Source: Nanobdellota archaeon (GTDB taxonomy: Archaea; Nanobdellota; Nanobdellia; Woesearchaeales; GW2011-AR9). From it: a stretch of DNA of 34,456 bases. The stretch is from positions 1 to 34,456 of the forward strand of contig JAUSJN010000034.1 in assembly GCA_030647325.1 (NCBI GenBank). The letters run 5' to 3'. Shown piece after piece: positions 10,201 through 18,544 of this stretch (positions are counted from its first letter, which is position 1; the number at the start of each line of letters is the position of its first letter). The translations under genes and the position numbers were made by a program. The notes under the pieces are model-generated. The model did no database searches and had not been told where the DNA came from. It saw only the letters and a program-made list of their open reading frames with translations.

Positions 10201-13200
10201 AGCAAATTCAGTCAACTCTGGTTTGCCAAAAGCGTGACCGTCCATTCTATATGTAAAGAGCTCTTCTACAATGTGATCTTCCGAAAATCCTAACTCACGA
10301 AGGCCTTGCGCGGCATTCTGGAAGTTAGGATCGCGTCGTACAAAATTAGACCAAACTTCCTTCTGCGCGGGAGGAAGGTGGGTTTGGAAAGCATGGTGAT
10401 AGGTCTCATGTCCTGCCAACGTTTTAATCTGCTTTTGCGCGATAAGCTGTTTCGCTTCTTCAAGGTTATTTCCTGTATAGCCAAAGAATTCCTTTGCATG
10501 GACAAATACTTCGTCATCGTTCTTGAACTGCCTATAGAACATACCTCCATTTTCATAGAAACCCACTACTCCGGATTTACTCGCGCTGCTGGTGCTAAGA
10601 CCAGGATTAGTCAAACGTGGTTCAGGAGTTCCTGTCGCCGCAAACTGTTGATGTAAATATTGAAGAACTGGATTTTCTTGGGTGGTTCTTTCATAGCTTT
10701 GTATGTATTGAGCATGGGAACCATGGGCATTGATCAACTGGTCATCAAAAGCAGGATTTGCTCCATGGACAGGTAAACCTTCCGTTGCAGGATCACGCAG
10801 TAATTCTTCTACATCATTATAATACCCCTCTGGCGCTGCATCCAGAGTAACAGCAGGAGTTACCGCTCTTGCTCCAGAAACAGGTGCTTCTGGAATAGCA
10901 ACTTCCGGAACTCTGCAGGCAGCTCCATAAATCGCTCCGCCGGCAATTACGCAAGCATCTACCTGATCGGATACTCCTATTCCTGTTCTTTCATTTTTTA
11001 TCTGCCAAATCTCACGACCATTTATTTCAAAGCCCTCGCCGGCCATGATATCACCCAATTTATTATTGTAAACTTCATCAATCGTAGCAGGATCTCCAGG
11101 GACGGCAAAGCCGGCATCAATAAGTTTTGCTTGCAATTTCCCTTCCGGTGTTGTGATGACTATAACATTATTCCAATGGAAATCAGCAATTTCAATATTT
11201 TCTGATTTGAGTACCTCAATAAGTTCTTCTACAGCATTTTGTACATCATCTAATTCTCCTTCATTCCTTGCTCTCCTAAGGACTCTTTGCGCTTCCTTAA
11301 GTTCCGCTGGATTTTTAGAAGTTCTATAACGAGAAGAATAGGTCTCGTATTCTGCTCTGGCATCTAGAGATAATCTATCTAAAATCGTTTCTTCCAGGCT
11401 TTTTCCTTCTAATTTTTCAGCGATGTAATATGTTTCTTCTGCCTGATACACCCGCGGAGCAGCGTCTCTCTCAGCAAGGCGATTTAAGTAATCAGACTGC
11501 TCGGGAAAAGAGTTGACGATGCCTTCCAGCCCTGGGTCAGTGTTCCGTACTTTTATGATAGCCGGCTTATCAACTCCGGGCAGGTTTACACGCGCTGCTT
11601 CTGGGATTTCCAGAACGACACCTTCTCCGCCGCGGCCGACAAACAATTCTTCTTTTTTGACGAGCGTTTCCAAAGCAGATTCTTCTAGACGCACACCTTG
11701 GCGTGTATCTAACACATCAACAATATCATTCCAATCATCTTGTCCTGGGACGCGCGGAGGAAGCTTAATTTCAGGAGCTTCTTCAAGTTTAGCTGATGGA
11801 GTTTCTGCAACAGTTCTGCAGGCAGCCAATCCATAAATCGCAGCAGCAGCAAGACTGCAACTATCGACAGCATCAGAGACTAAACTCTCTGGAGTTACTT
11901 CGCCGACTGCTTCCAATCTTCTTGCTTTCACATCATTAGCAGCTGCATACTCGCTGTCGGCAAGAACTTCGAAAAGCTGATCTTCCAATTCCGCCTCTGC
12001 ACGTGCATCGCTGGTGTCCATTCTCAGCAGGAGCTGATTTCCTTCTTCAACCTCTATCCGCAGCTGCGCAGGAGCTTCTTCAGGAACTTCAAATTTTAAT
12101 CCTGTTCCTTCCGGCTCTAGACGTACGGCAGGATTGCTGGCTAGGTCATCAATCTTCCAGACTCCATCTGCGCCGACCGCATCATATACTTCATCCCCGC
12201 TTCCGGAAACTTGCGCCTGCTGTAATCTCTCTCGGATCGCATTTTTACTTCGTTCAACTTTTCTATCAAGATATGCGTCATCTAATTTTTCCGCAGCAAC
12301 TTCCAAACTTTCTTTTGCCGCATCTAATCTTGCTCGGGAAAGAACTGCTTCCGGCGTGTCACCTACTAGTCTGGCCTTGCCGCTCGCGTCAGCGAAATTA
12401 TCTGCTGCTTTTCTGAAATCATTTTCTGCGGTAAGCACTTCTTCGCCTGGGCCGGCGCCAAATACTGTTCCAAAAGTAGCATCCCAACCTTTACGCACTA
12501 CGCCGCGGTTTGGTCCGGCGAGATTGGAAACCCGCAACAGAGCATTCAGCTCATCAATGTTGTTAGCGGATTGCGTTATCGCTTGCTGTGCATCAGAAAT
12601 TGTGACTAACGATTGCCCTTCCGCAAGAGTATCTCCGCTGGCGCGTGCAGCGGTTAATTCCCGCTGCGCTTGGTTAAGATTTTGAGTTTGCGCAGCGATA
12701 GTATCAATTTCAAGATTTCTTGCTTTAGCAACATCACGGTCAAATTTTCCCAAAGGAGTATTCACTGCTCTCTTGATCTTTTGATATTTACTGGCCTGCT
12801 GTCCGGCTTTAATCTCAGCATCAAGAGCGGCTTTCGCAGCCTCTACTGCTTTCCTTGCTTCCGCGGCAGCTTCTACGGTATCGGCTGCTCTCTCTGCTGC
12901 TTTTGCTGCGGCAAATATTTCTCTGGAACCTTTCGAAGCAAATCTATATGCATCAACTGCTGTTCCAGCGGCATCGACTGCTTTCCTTACTTTACTTATT
13001 TTCTGTAAGAGATCAAATGCCACTAGGGGAGCGCCTACTACCACTTCGGCAACATCAAAGACAGCAAGCGCATCAAAACTGGCGATGGCCATATCCCTAA
13101 ATGTTTCTTCTGTCTCTCTTGTATATGTAACGCCGGTTCTCTCCAGACCGCCAGCAATAGATTTTCCAATCGTTTCACCAGTATAAACACCGATGATGTC

Positions 13201-16200
13201 CCCTAAAACATTCTGCTTTAGAGTATCAAGTTGAAGTTGCACATTCTTAGCTCCCGCGCAGTCAGGACAGGCCGCAACCGCTTCCTGATATTTTGCTGCC
13301 GCTTCTCCCGCAAGTTTACCCCGATTAAATCGCTGCACAGTCTCCGCATCTCTGGCGATGACGCTAAATTCAAGTTCACGCCGTTCTGCGGCATATTCTT
13401 GCTGGCGTTGATCAATAAAAGCAGACCTATCTAATACATTCATGGTCTGCATCAATTTCTTATCTCCTTCCGAAAAGATGGATCTGCTCAAGTCGAATTC
13501 TAACAAGACTACCGCCGGTTCATCACCGACACTGATCTGCAGCTGATCGGAAGAAGAAAGTACGCTCCCATCAGCGCCTCGAACAATTCCCGCTCGAGCA
13601 TCAGCAAAAGCTTGACTGGCAGAAAGACCTTTCTTTTCGTAATCTCTGAGCTTACCCCGCAAACTATGGAGCTGCTGTATTTGCCGTTCCTGTTCCTCAA
13701 AAGCTTGTTGATCAAGATCATCTCTAACTTTAGTAATACCTAACGCATCGGCAGCTGCTTTCTCTGAACTGTCAGTGAGAAAACCAAATGAGGCCTCCGC
13801 TAACCTACCTGCTCCGGTAACTGTGCCGAGAGCTCCGGCAGTACTGGTAAGATCAAAATTTAATCCTTTCCAAGCTCGGGAAATTTCTTTTCCTGCTCCA
13901 AGATCTTCTGCCTCTGTTTTCAACCGCGCTTGATGAGCAGCTTTTTCTAAGTCCTTTTCACGCTGTTCTAACACCCGGTTAGCATAGTCAGTCCGGGCCA
14001 GCCGCGCTTTTTTCAATTTCACTAACTCTGGATCCAGCAACGCTTCAGGGACTTCCTCAATCCCTTTCAGCTTTTGCGCCAATTCGGGATTATCTGCTTC
14101 AATTCCTTGTAACATCGCGCCGGCTTCGTTGCCGTAACCATAATTGTACAGCAAGGCTACCTGATCAAGGGTTTCATCTCTTTGCTGGCGTACTGCGCGC
14201 CCGGCAATATCTTGAGAAACCTTATCTGATATTACGCTTTGTCCTGCTAAAACAGATACATCTATGGTCTCAAGCACGACTACATTTCCATCTTTATCTT
14301 TCCCTAATCTTACTACTTCCTTGATGCCCTCTTGCGTCGCTAGGTTCGGTCCGCTGAGGATAGTATTCACTTCTTGGTATTTTCCTGCCGAGAGAGCGAT
14401 TTCTGCAGCGACATCATCTTTTCCTTCTAACCGATATTTTTCTATGAGAGCCTGGTTCTGTGATTCAAATGCCTTGAGGTTGGTATTTAACTGCTCAACT
14501 TTTCTTTCAGTTTCAGTTGTAGCTTGAGCGTCGAACCGGAAATCTTCTCGAAGTTGATAAATCTCTGAATCTAATTTATTATCAAAAAAATCGCGGGGCG
14601 CATGTTTATTGATGAGGGAGATGACATACCCTGGATCGGCCTCATACCTCTCCCAATCAATTGCTTTGAATACTGCTCCTCCACCACCGCCACCCAACCA
14701 TTCTTTTTCTAACTTAGCGCGAATCTCAGAACGATAACCATTCACTCTTCCCTTCTGGACTCCTAAAGTATGAGATAAACCTACTTTTCTTTTTTCACCA
14801 CTATCAATTCTTCTTTTAGTATCTTCCAGTTCTTTTTTATCCGTGGCATCAATACCTTTATCTTCCCTTTTTGCTCTCTCATCAGCTTCTCTCTTCAGCT
14901 TATCTATTTCCGCTTTTACAACCAAGGCTTTCCAGCGGTTGTAATTTGCCGTCCTGGTCTTCAGGATTTTATTCTCTTCTTCTTTAGCGGCCTTGAGATC
15001 TTTTTCACTGACTGAACAGTATGATGTACCTTGACAGGCAGCCAGAAGACCTTCAACTTCCTTCACCCGCATCCGGGATAAATCCCATTTTGCCCTGGTA
15101 AGCTCATCCACATCTGCGCCCAAGCCTTTGTTGACGATCTGCTGGTATTTCTCAGCATCTTCCCTAGTCTTAAAATTCCCAAAGGCATCCAGTTCAATTC
15201 CGTATTTCTTATACGACTCTTTCGCTTTCTGAGTTGTTTCAATAATAGTCTGAAGTTCCCGTGCATATTTCTGATCAGAGATAGCATCAAGGTTCAAGCC
15301 ACTTTCCAGCAGGAATTTTTTCTTTAACGCTGCATATCCCGGATCATCTTTCTCAAACGAAAGCGTCGATAATTCATTGAATTTTCCTTCTTCAATCAAG
15401 CCAGCCAAGCGGTTGACTTCAGCAGCATTCTGTTCTGATACCAGGACTGCTTCGTTGCCTAAGGCCTTACCGATGGTAAGCGGATATTCTATTTTTTTGA
15501 CGGCGGCTTCAGGATTTTTTGGATCAACAAACTCATAAGCAGCTCCTAATTCAGCCGTGCTTGGATCGCGGGAGAGTTTAAAATTACATTCTAATTCTCC
15601 GCAAGGAACAGAAACCAACAGATTGTTGCCGATGGAAACTTCTTGACCATCTTGTAGAATCTGCTTGCTCAGAAATCCTAAGTCCTGTCGGCTTGGCTCA
15701 AATTTTATTTTTCCCTTTTCATCCACATCTACAGTGAGCCGCACACTGCCGCGATTTGCTCCAGTAAAAACTCCCTGGATCCCCGTTTCCTGAGCGATAT
15801 GGATTGATTTCTGAATGACCATCGCTTCCCCGGCGTGACAATCAAAGCATTCTGCTCTCAGTACATCGGCTTGATCCGGACGGAAATTATCGTGGGTGAC
15901 TTTAATTACCGCTCCGTCTTGATTGGTAGATATACCTTCCTTGAATTGATCATTCTTAAATTCGGCCTGGCCGCGGACATTGGTCTGGGTTCTCGCCGAA
16001 AACTGGGCATCTAATTCTGACAGGCCATTTAGACCTCGGTAACTGAAGGTATCTTGGAGCGGTTTGGCGGAATTGCCACGAGCATCGTAAAGACTTACTG
16101 CTACGGCACCTTTGGAAGTGACGGTTATCGCTTTAGAATCAGTATCCTTGTTGATCCATACTTCAGCATTATTTCCTTGCAATGGCGGCTGGGCTGGCTT

Positions 16201-17427
16201 GCGTAATTGTCGAGCTTGTTCACGAAGCTGTTCTGCTTTGTTTTCTTCAGTAGGCTGAGGCTTGCTCGGATCTAGATAAAATGAAGAAGCAGAAGAGACT
16301 TGATCAAGATTTATTTTTAAGATACTTGCTTTGCTTTTATCTTTATCAGCCAGATAACGAGCATCCCATTGCCCTTGCGTAGATACGCCGATACAAGCTC
16401 CTGCTTCCGGACAAGCATTCTTATCGACGACGACGGTCTGTTTTCCTCCGAGACCGACATCCCATGCTTGAATTTTGGTTTCTTTTTTGCTATAACGTCC
16501 GTCCAAGAATAATCTGGAGGTGATTACCTCAGCATTCTCAGCATCAAGATCGCCATTGTAACTTATGATCAACTTTCCGTCATGATTGATAAACTGCGCA
16601 TAATCCCCTTTGGTGTTGACTAATCCTGAGGCAGGCCCATCAACAGTCACTTTTCCTGCATCAAAGGTGAAGGTGACTTGCGCGTCAGCAGGAATCTCAA
16701 ATCGCTGCTGCCCGGTAGGGAGTTGAAAGGTAAAGCTTCCTTTTTCCCGATCATAAGAGACAGTTTTAGCCTCAGCGCCGGCGACAGAAACTTTTTGTTC
16801 TTTCTCTTCAATTTTTCTGGAGATCTCAAAACCGCCGGCGGTGGAAGTGATGCCGGTGATCGATTGATCGTCCTTAAATTCAGCCAGCACTAAATTGGTC
16901 AATCCATTCTTGAGCATCCCTTTTTCCTGGTCAAAGGAAAAATCATCAGCGATCTGATCAAATTTATAGGGAGCGCTGAAGGTGTTGATGAAATATTGCT
17001 GCGCCGCGTTTTTTTCAGCAGTTCCTTTCTGTAAAAAATCGTGTAATCCAGTCGGCTGTTTAAAGAAAACCGTATCTGCTTGCCCATTCGCTCCCCAGTT
17101 GGCAGGGTCAGCATAATATTGTTCAGCAAATTCTTGCTGGTAATTTTTTAGGTCTCCTAAATATATTCCCTGCTGCTGTGGCGGCAAGTGATTGAAATTT
17201 TCCAGAGTCGGATTGGGCACCTTGGCTAGATCCGCCGCGGTAGGGTTAGGTAGATTATTGAAATTTTCCGGAGTCGGATCATTATTGAAGGCATTTTCAT
17301 ATTGAACTTCCTGATCCTGTGGAGAAGATTGATCCGAGGGAAATTCATCCACTGCCAGAGAGAAAGGACTGATAAACATAAGATAGATGAAAAATAGTGC
17401 AGCTAATTGGTTTATTTTATTTTTCAT
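7216..17427 (-). CDS. giant secreted multidomain protein (3403 aa): coiled-coil regions, kinase-like domain(s), two HExxH zincin-like domains, repeated modules
   Basis: Uninterrupted ORF; signal peptide MKNKINQLAALFFIYLMFISPFSLAVDE; HETYHH and HETTHH motifs; GRGGEGVV...IADFHWNNVIV...LIDAG kinase-like motifs; overlaps the upstream CDS by 11 nt. Confidence 0.9.
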   Translation of the reverse strand: MKNKINQLAALFFIYLMFISPFSLAVDEFPSDQSSPQDQEVQYENAFNNDPTPENFNNLPNPTAADLAKVPNPTLENFNHLPPQQQGIYLGDLKNYQQEFAEQYYADPANWGANGQADTVFFKQPTGLHDFLQKGTAEKNAAQQYFINTFSAPYKFDQIADDFSFDQEKGMLKNGLTNLVLAEFKDDQSITGITSTAGGFEISRKIEEKEQKVSVAGAEAKTVSYDREKGSFTFQLPTGQQRFEIPADAQVTFTFDAGKVTVDGPASGLVNTKGDYAQFINHDGKLIISYNGDLDAENAEVITSRLFLDGRYSKKETKIQAWDVGLGGKQTVVVDKNACPEAGACIGVSTQGQWDARYLADKDKSKASILKINLDQVSSASSFYLDPSKPQPTEENKAEQLREQARQLRKPAQPPLQGNNAEVWINKDTDSKAITVTSKGAVAVSLYDARGNSAKPLQDTFSYRGLNGLSELDAQFSARTQTNVRGQAEFKNDQFKEGISTNQDGAVIKVTHDNFRPDQADVLRAECFDCHAGEAMVIQKSIHIAQETGIQGVFTGANRGSVRLTVDVDEKGKIKFEPSRQDLGFLSKQILQDGQEVSIGNNLLVSVPCGELECNFKLSRDPSTAELGAAYEFVDPKNPEAAVKKIEYPLTIGKALGNEAVLVSEQNAAEVNRLAGLIEEGKFNELSTLSFEKDDPGYAALKKKFLLESGLNLDAISDQKYARELQTIIETTQKAKESYKKYGIELDAFGNFKTREDAEKYQQIVNKGLGADVDELTRAKWDLSRMRVKEVEGLLAACQGTSYCSVSEKDLKAAKEEENKILKTRTANYNRWKALVVKAEIDKLKREADERAKREDKGIDATDKKELEDTKRRIDSGEKRKVGLSHTLGVQKGRVNGYRSEIRAKLEKEWLGGGGGGAVFKAIDWERYEADPGYVISLINKHAPRDFFDNKLDSEIYQLREDFRFDAQATTETERKVEQLNTNLKAFESQNQALIEKYRLEGKDDVAAEIALSAGKYQEVNTILSGPNLATQEGIKEVVRLGKDKDGNVVVLETIDVSVLAGQSVISDKVSQDIAGRAVRQQRDETLDQVALLYNYGYGNEAGAMLQGIEADNPELAQKLKGIEEVPEALLDPELVKLKKARLARTDYANRVLEQREKDLEKAAHQARLKTEAEDLGAGKEISRAWKGLNFDLTSTAGALGTVTGAGRLAEASFGFLTDSSEKAAADALGITKVRDDLDQQAFEEQERQIQQLHSLRGKLRDYEKKGLSASQAFADARAGIVRGADGSVLSSSDQLQISVGDEPAVVLLEFDLSRSIFSEGDKKLMQTMNVLDRSAFIDQRQQEYAAERRELEFSVIARDAETVQRFNRGKLAGEAAAKYQEAVAACPDCAGAKNVQLQLDTLKQNVLGDIIGVYTGETIGKSIAGGLERTGVTYTRETEETFRDMAIASFDALAVFDVAEVVVGAPLVAFDLLQKISKVRKAVDAAGTAVDAYRFASKGSREIFAAAKAAERAADTVEAAAEARKAVEAAKAALDAEIKAGQQASKYQKIKRAVNTPLGKFDRDVAKARNLEIDTIAAQTQNLNQAQRELTAARASGDTLAEGQSLVTISDAQQAITQSANNIDELNALLRVSNLAGPNRGVVRKGWDATFGTVFGAGPGEEVLTAENDFRKAADNFADASGKARLVGDTPEAVLSRARLDAAKESLEVAAEKLDDAYLDRKVERSKNAIRERLQQAQVSGSGDEVYDAVGADGVWKIDDLASNPAVRLEPEGTGLKFEVPEEAPAQLRIEVEEGNQLLLRMDTSDARAEAELEDQLFEVLADSEYAAANDVKARRLEAVGEVTPESLVSDAVDSCSLAAAAIYGLAACRTVAETPSAKLEEAPEIKLPPRVPGQDDWNDIVDVLDTRQGVRLEESALETLVKKEELFVGRGGEGVVLEIPEAARVNLPGVDKPAIIKVRNTDPGLEGIVNSFPEQSDYLNRLAERDAAPRVYQAEETYYIAEKLEGKSLEETILDRLSLDARAEYETYSSRYRTSKNPAELKEAQRVLRRARNEGELDDVQNAVEELIEVLKSENIEIADFHWNNVIVITTPEGKLQAKLIDAGFAVPGDPATIDEVYNNKLGDIMAGEGFEINGREIWQIKNERTGIGVSDQVDACVIAGGAIYGAACRVPEVAIPEAPVSGARAVTPAVTLDAAPEGYYNDVEELLRDPATEGLPVHGANPAFDDQLINAHGSHAQYIQSYERTTQENPVLQYLHQQFAATGTPEPRLTNPGLSTSSASKSGVVGFYENGGMFYRQFKNDDEVFVHAKEFFGYTGNNLEEAKQLIAQKQIKTLAGHETYHHAFQTHLPPAQKEVWSNFVRRDPNFQNAAQGLRELGFSEDHIVEELFTYRMDGHAFGKPELTEFAFTPSNDELKLLKEMGVLPPGYKRPTKATHLGEGVYELEGKRYFRGADGNWKQERKLWFNKEVDDNEIIQELFIEELNAFPEKEIIGVPDQLPEDLGIELPACSIGGALAGGAACIPSTSPAYQAAVADEVSVIKRGYTQQRVDVESIKRNHPTVEVKTADAAFTGKIGEGSVGVVFEGNLPGVGEDLAFKTAKTKAGEIPLRGNVRDNVDGLFTEFENAREVCQFFSCPEYYGIYEVDGIPYLVSQKVEGKPLFELTTDEMFQYDIEAKLNKFNTEVQNAVEAGWITGDQQALVLTEPQLIRGVQHEAGDIVVIDVADWRFEPEGVSTTVEGCVIAGGAIYGAACRVPEIPEAPTPTISGVGEVPKTETHFPERAPAAEQNLGKFKEGPEGFVSNYIAAQRAYDSLENGEVLRITRTKEGVEQVGLVTIEGNKKYLTTVDISSGATTKTELIPTISSMTTLDQTAIEKLVVEDFVGAVSIKRTGAKVDPGKVKDNLLDVVGRGETVPLGSTFAARKEDNAFTLGGKEYLYSTDEGWTTKGLLGFGKKQVINPQDLAHLEAARLNVPLTEFGAPRQRFYFSEYVAPEWYTGAINVLEAYRHDGGILVRSEANFYIIDEAGDIYSVRGKFVGGATGSVPEGVDKDLIIGALNTNPQLKERFLNDVSKLSPKVIDDVSKGKLYLHEIANDKKVTILAAGPDFDDIGVNVHGSHQGFVDSYNALSGLGPEVQGIETNPILKELHQRFKKRGVEPLRLTHNQVSVRQSSVLGAYEEIGDDIGGIRYQIFTDEKSVLDQAKAAHKYKGTDVEEAKRLLAQEQLKLLAGHETTHHAFATLLDQTQRDAWVNYVRTTNDPGMRKAWDYLKSTPNYGHLDDGRLADEMLAFRYDYHIYGDATSNFKFSPSPQELQMLESIGLPTPRTVAVETKTGVFSLADQEYDYDAVKQIWTTRGTGVGPLRFGKNQVTDPEIIARLDNTRLNIPIEEVPVSIEIDPIAAE

Positions 17428-18439
17428 TCTTTTCTAGGACTAAAATACTAACTTCTTGCTCATCTTTTCCGTTACGACCATCCTCGACGGTAAAGGTGAC
17501 GTCAAAGATCCCGGCAGTAGTGATCTCTAGATCGATGGTTCCGTCTTCAGTGATAGTGAATTCATCTGAATCAGAAGAATACCGCAAGATATCCTGATCA
17601 GGATCATCGGAAATAAGTTCTTCCTGCCAGCGGTCTCCCACCCGAAAGGTCTGGTCGGGGATGAAGGCTAATTGCGGCGGTTTATTTTCAGGGAAATCAT
17701 TGCGGACCGCAAACATGAAGTTAAGAGGCTCGTCTGGTTCATTTTTGGATAAAGAATATATCACCACTGATTCATCAAAAGGCAACACTGCCGGTTGATA
17801 GGGGAGAGAGAAAAAATCCTCAGGGCTTAGGTCAGGAAATTGCAAAGCTTCTATCACTTCGACCATGGTTCCCAGACTACTGCTTAGCTGGGTACTGAAG
17901 GTATCAAGAGATTGTTCATCACCATTGGAAAGAAGCAGTCGAAGCGGCAAGGTCAGCTTTGTTCTTATCGCTGATTTTTGGATAGTGATCTGAGCATCCA
18001 TATTTTTGTAATTTGGGGTAACCAGAATATCCTGTTTTTCAAAAGTCTCAAAGCGCCCCAGGCAGAAATCAATATTTTTTTCTAAATACGTAGCTAAATC
18101 TTCTTCCATCTTTTCTCTGGAAATTCCGTCAATACCATTCATCCAGGCGTAATTGACCAAGCCATGATCAGTCAAAAGGATAAGATTGTTTTCTTTCGGA
18201 TAAATCACGCCCCCTTGGATGGCTAATAAGTAAATGGCGGGATCAAGCGTATCTTCCATGCATTTCTCTACAAAACTTTGCACTGACCCAGCCACTCCCA
18301 GATACTTGACCGCTTCTTCTTCCTCCACTTCCAAGGGCGCTTCGGTAAGCCGGCCGAAGAGGTAAAAGAACAACCCTGCCAAAAGCAAAATGACTATACC
18401 TACCACTAAAAAAATAGTAACCTGTCCTCTTTTTAACAT
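17417..18439 (-). CDS. membrane-anchored protein with class III signal-peptide-like N-terminus and C-terminal Ig/cadherin-like domain
   Basis: MLKRGQVTIFLVVGIVILLLAGLFFYLF; C-term PPQLAFIPDQTFRVGDRWQEELISDDPDQD...; paralog of 20737..22047. Confidence 0.8.
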   Translation of the reverse strand: MLKRGQVTIFLVVGIVILLLAGLFFYLFGRLTEAPLEVEEEEAVKYLGVAGSVQSFVEKCMEDTLDPAIYLLAIQGGVIYPKENNLILLTDHGLVNYAWMNGIDGISREKMEEDLATYLEKNIDFCLGRFETFEKQDILVTPNYKNMDAQITIQKSAIRTKLTLPLRLLLSNGDEQSLDTFSTQLSSSLGTMVEVIEALQFPDLSPEDFFSLPYQPAVLPFDESVVIYSLSKNEPDEPLNFMFAVRNDFPENKPPQLAFIPDQTFRVGDRWQEELISDDPDQDILRYSSDSDEFTITEDGTIDLEITTAGIFDVTFTVEDGRNGKDEQEVSILVLEKNEK

Positions 18440-18475
18440 CGGTCAGAATGAAGGAATTATGGTATATAAAGCTAT
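18437..18475 (-). promoter_or_regulatory. TATA-type promoter of the second anchor/giant-protein pair
   Basis: Minus strand reads AGCTTTATATACC...23 nt...ATG; block closely matches 22045..22083. Confidence 0.65.
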
Positions 18476-18544
18476 TGCTGATTTAAGATTAAAATAGTTT
18501 AAAAAAAATAACCAACTTTTTCAGTTTTCTGGCAAAGGGACAGC

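Noticed and set aside
7492-16893. Many plus- and minus-strand ORFs inside 7216-17427
   Set aside because: Shadow ORFs of the 3403-aa gene, which has a signal peptide and coherent domain repeats.
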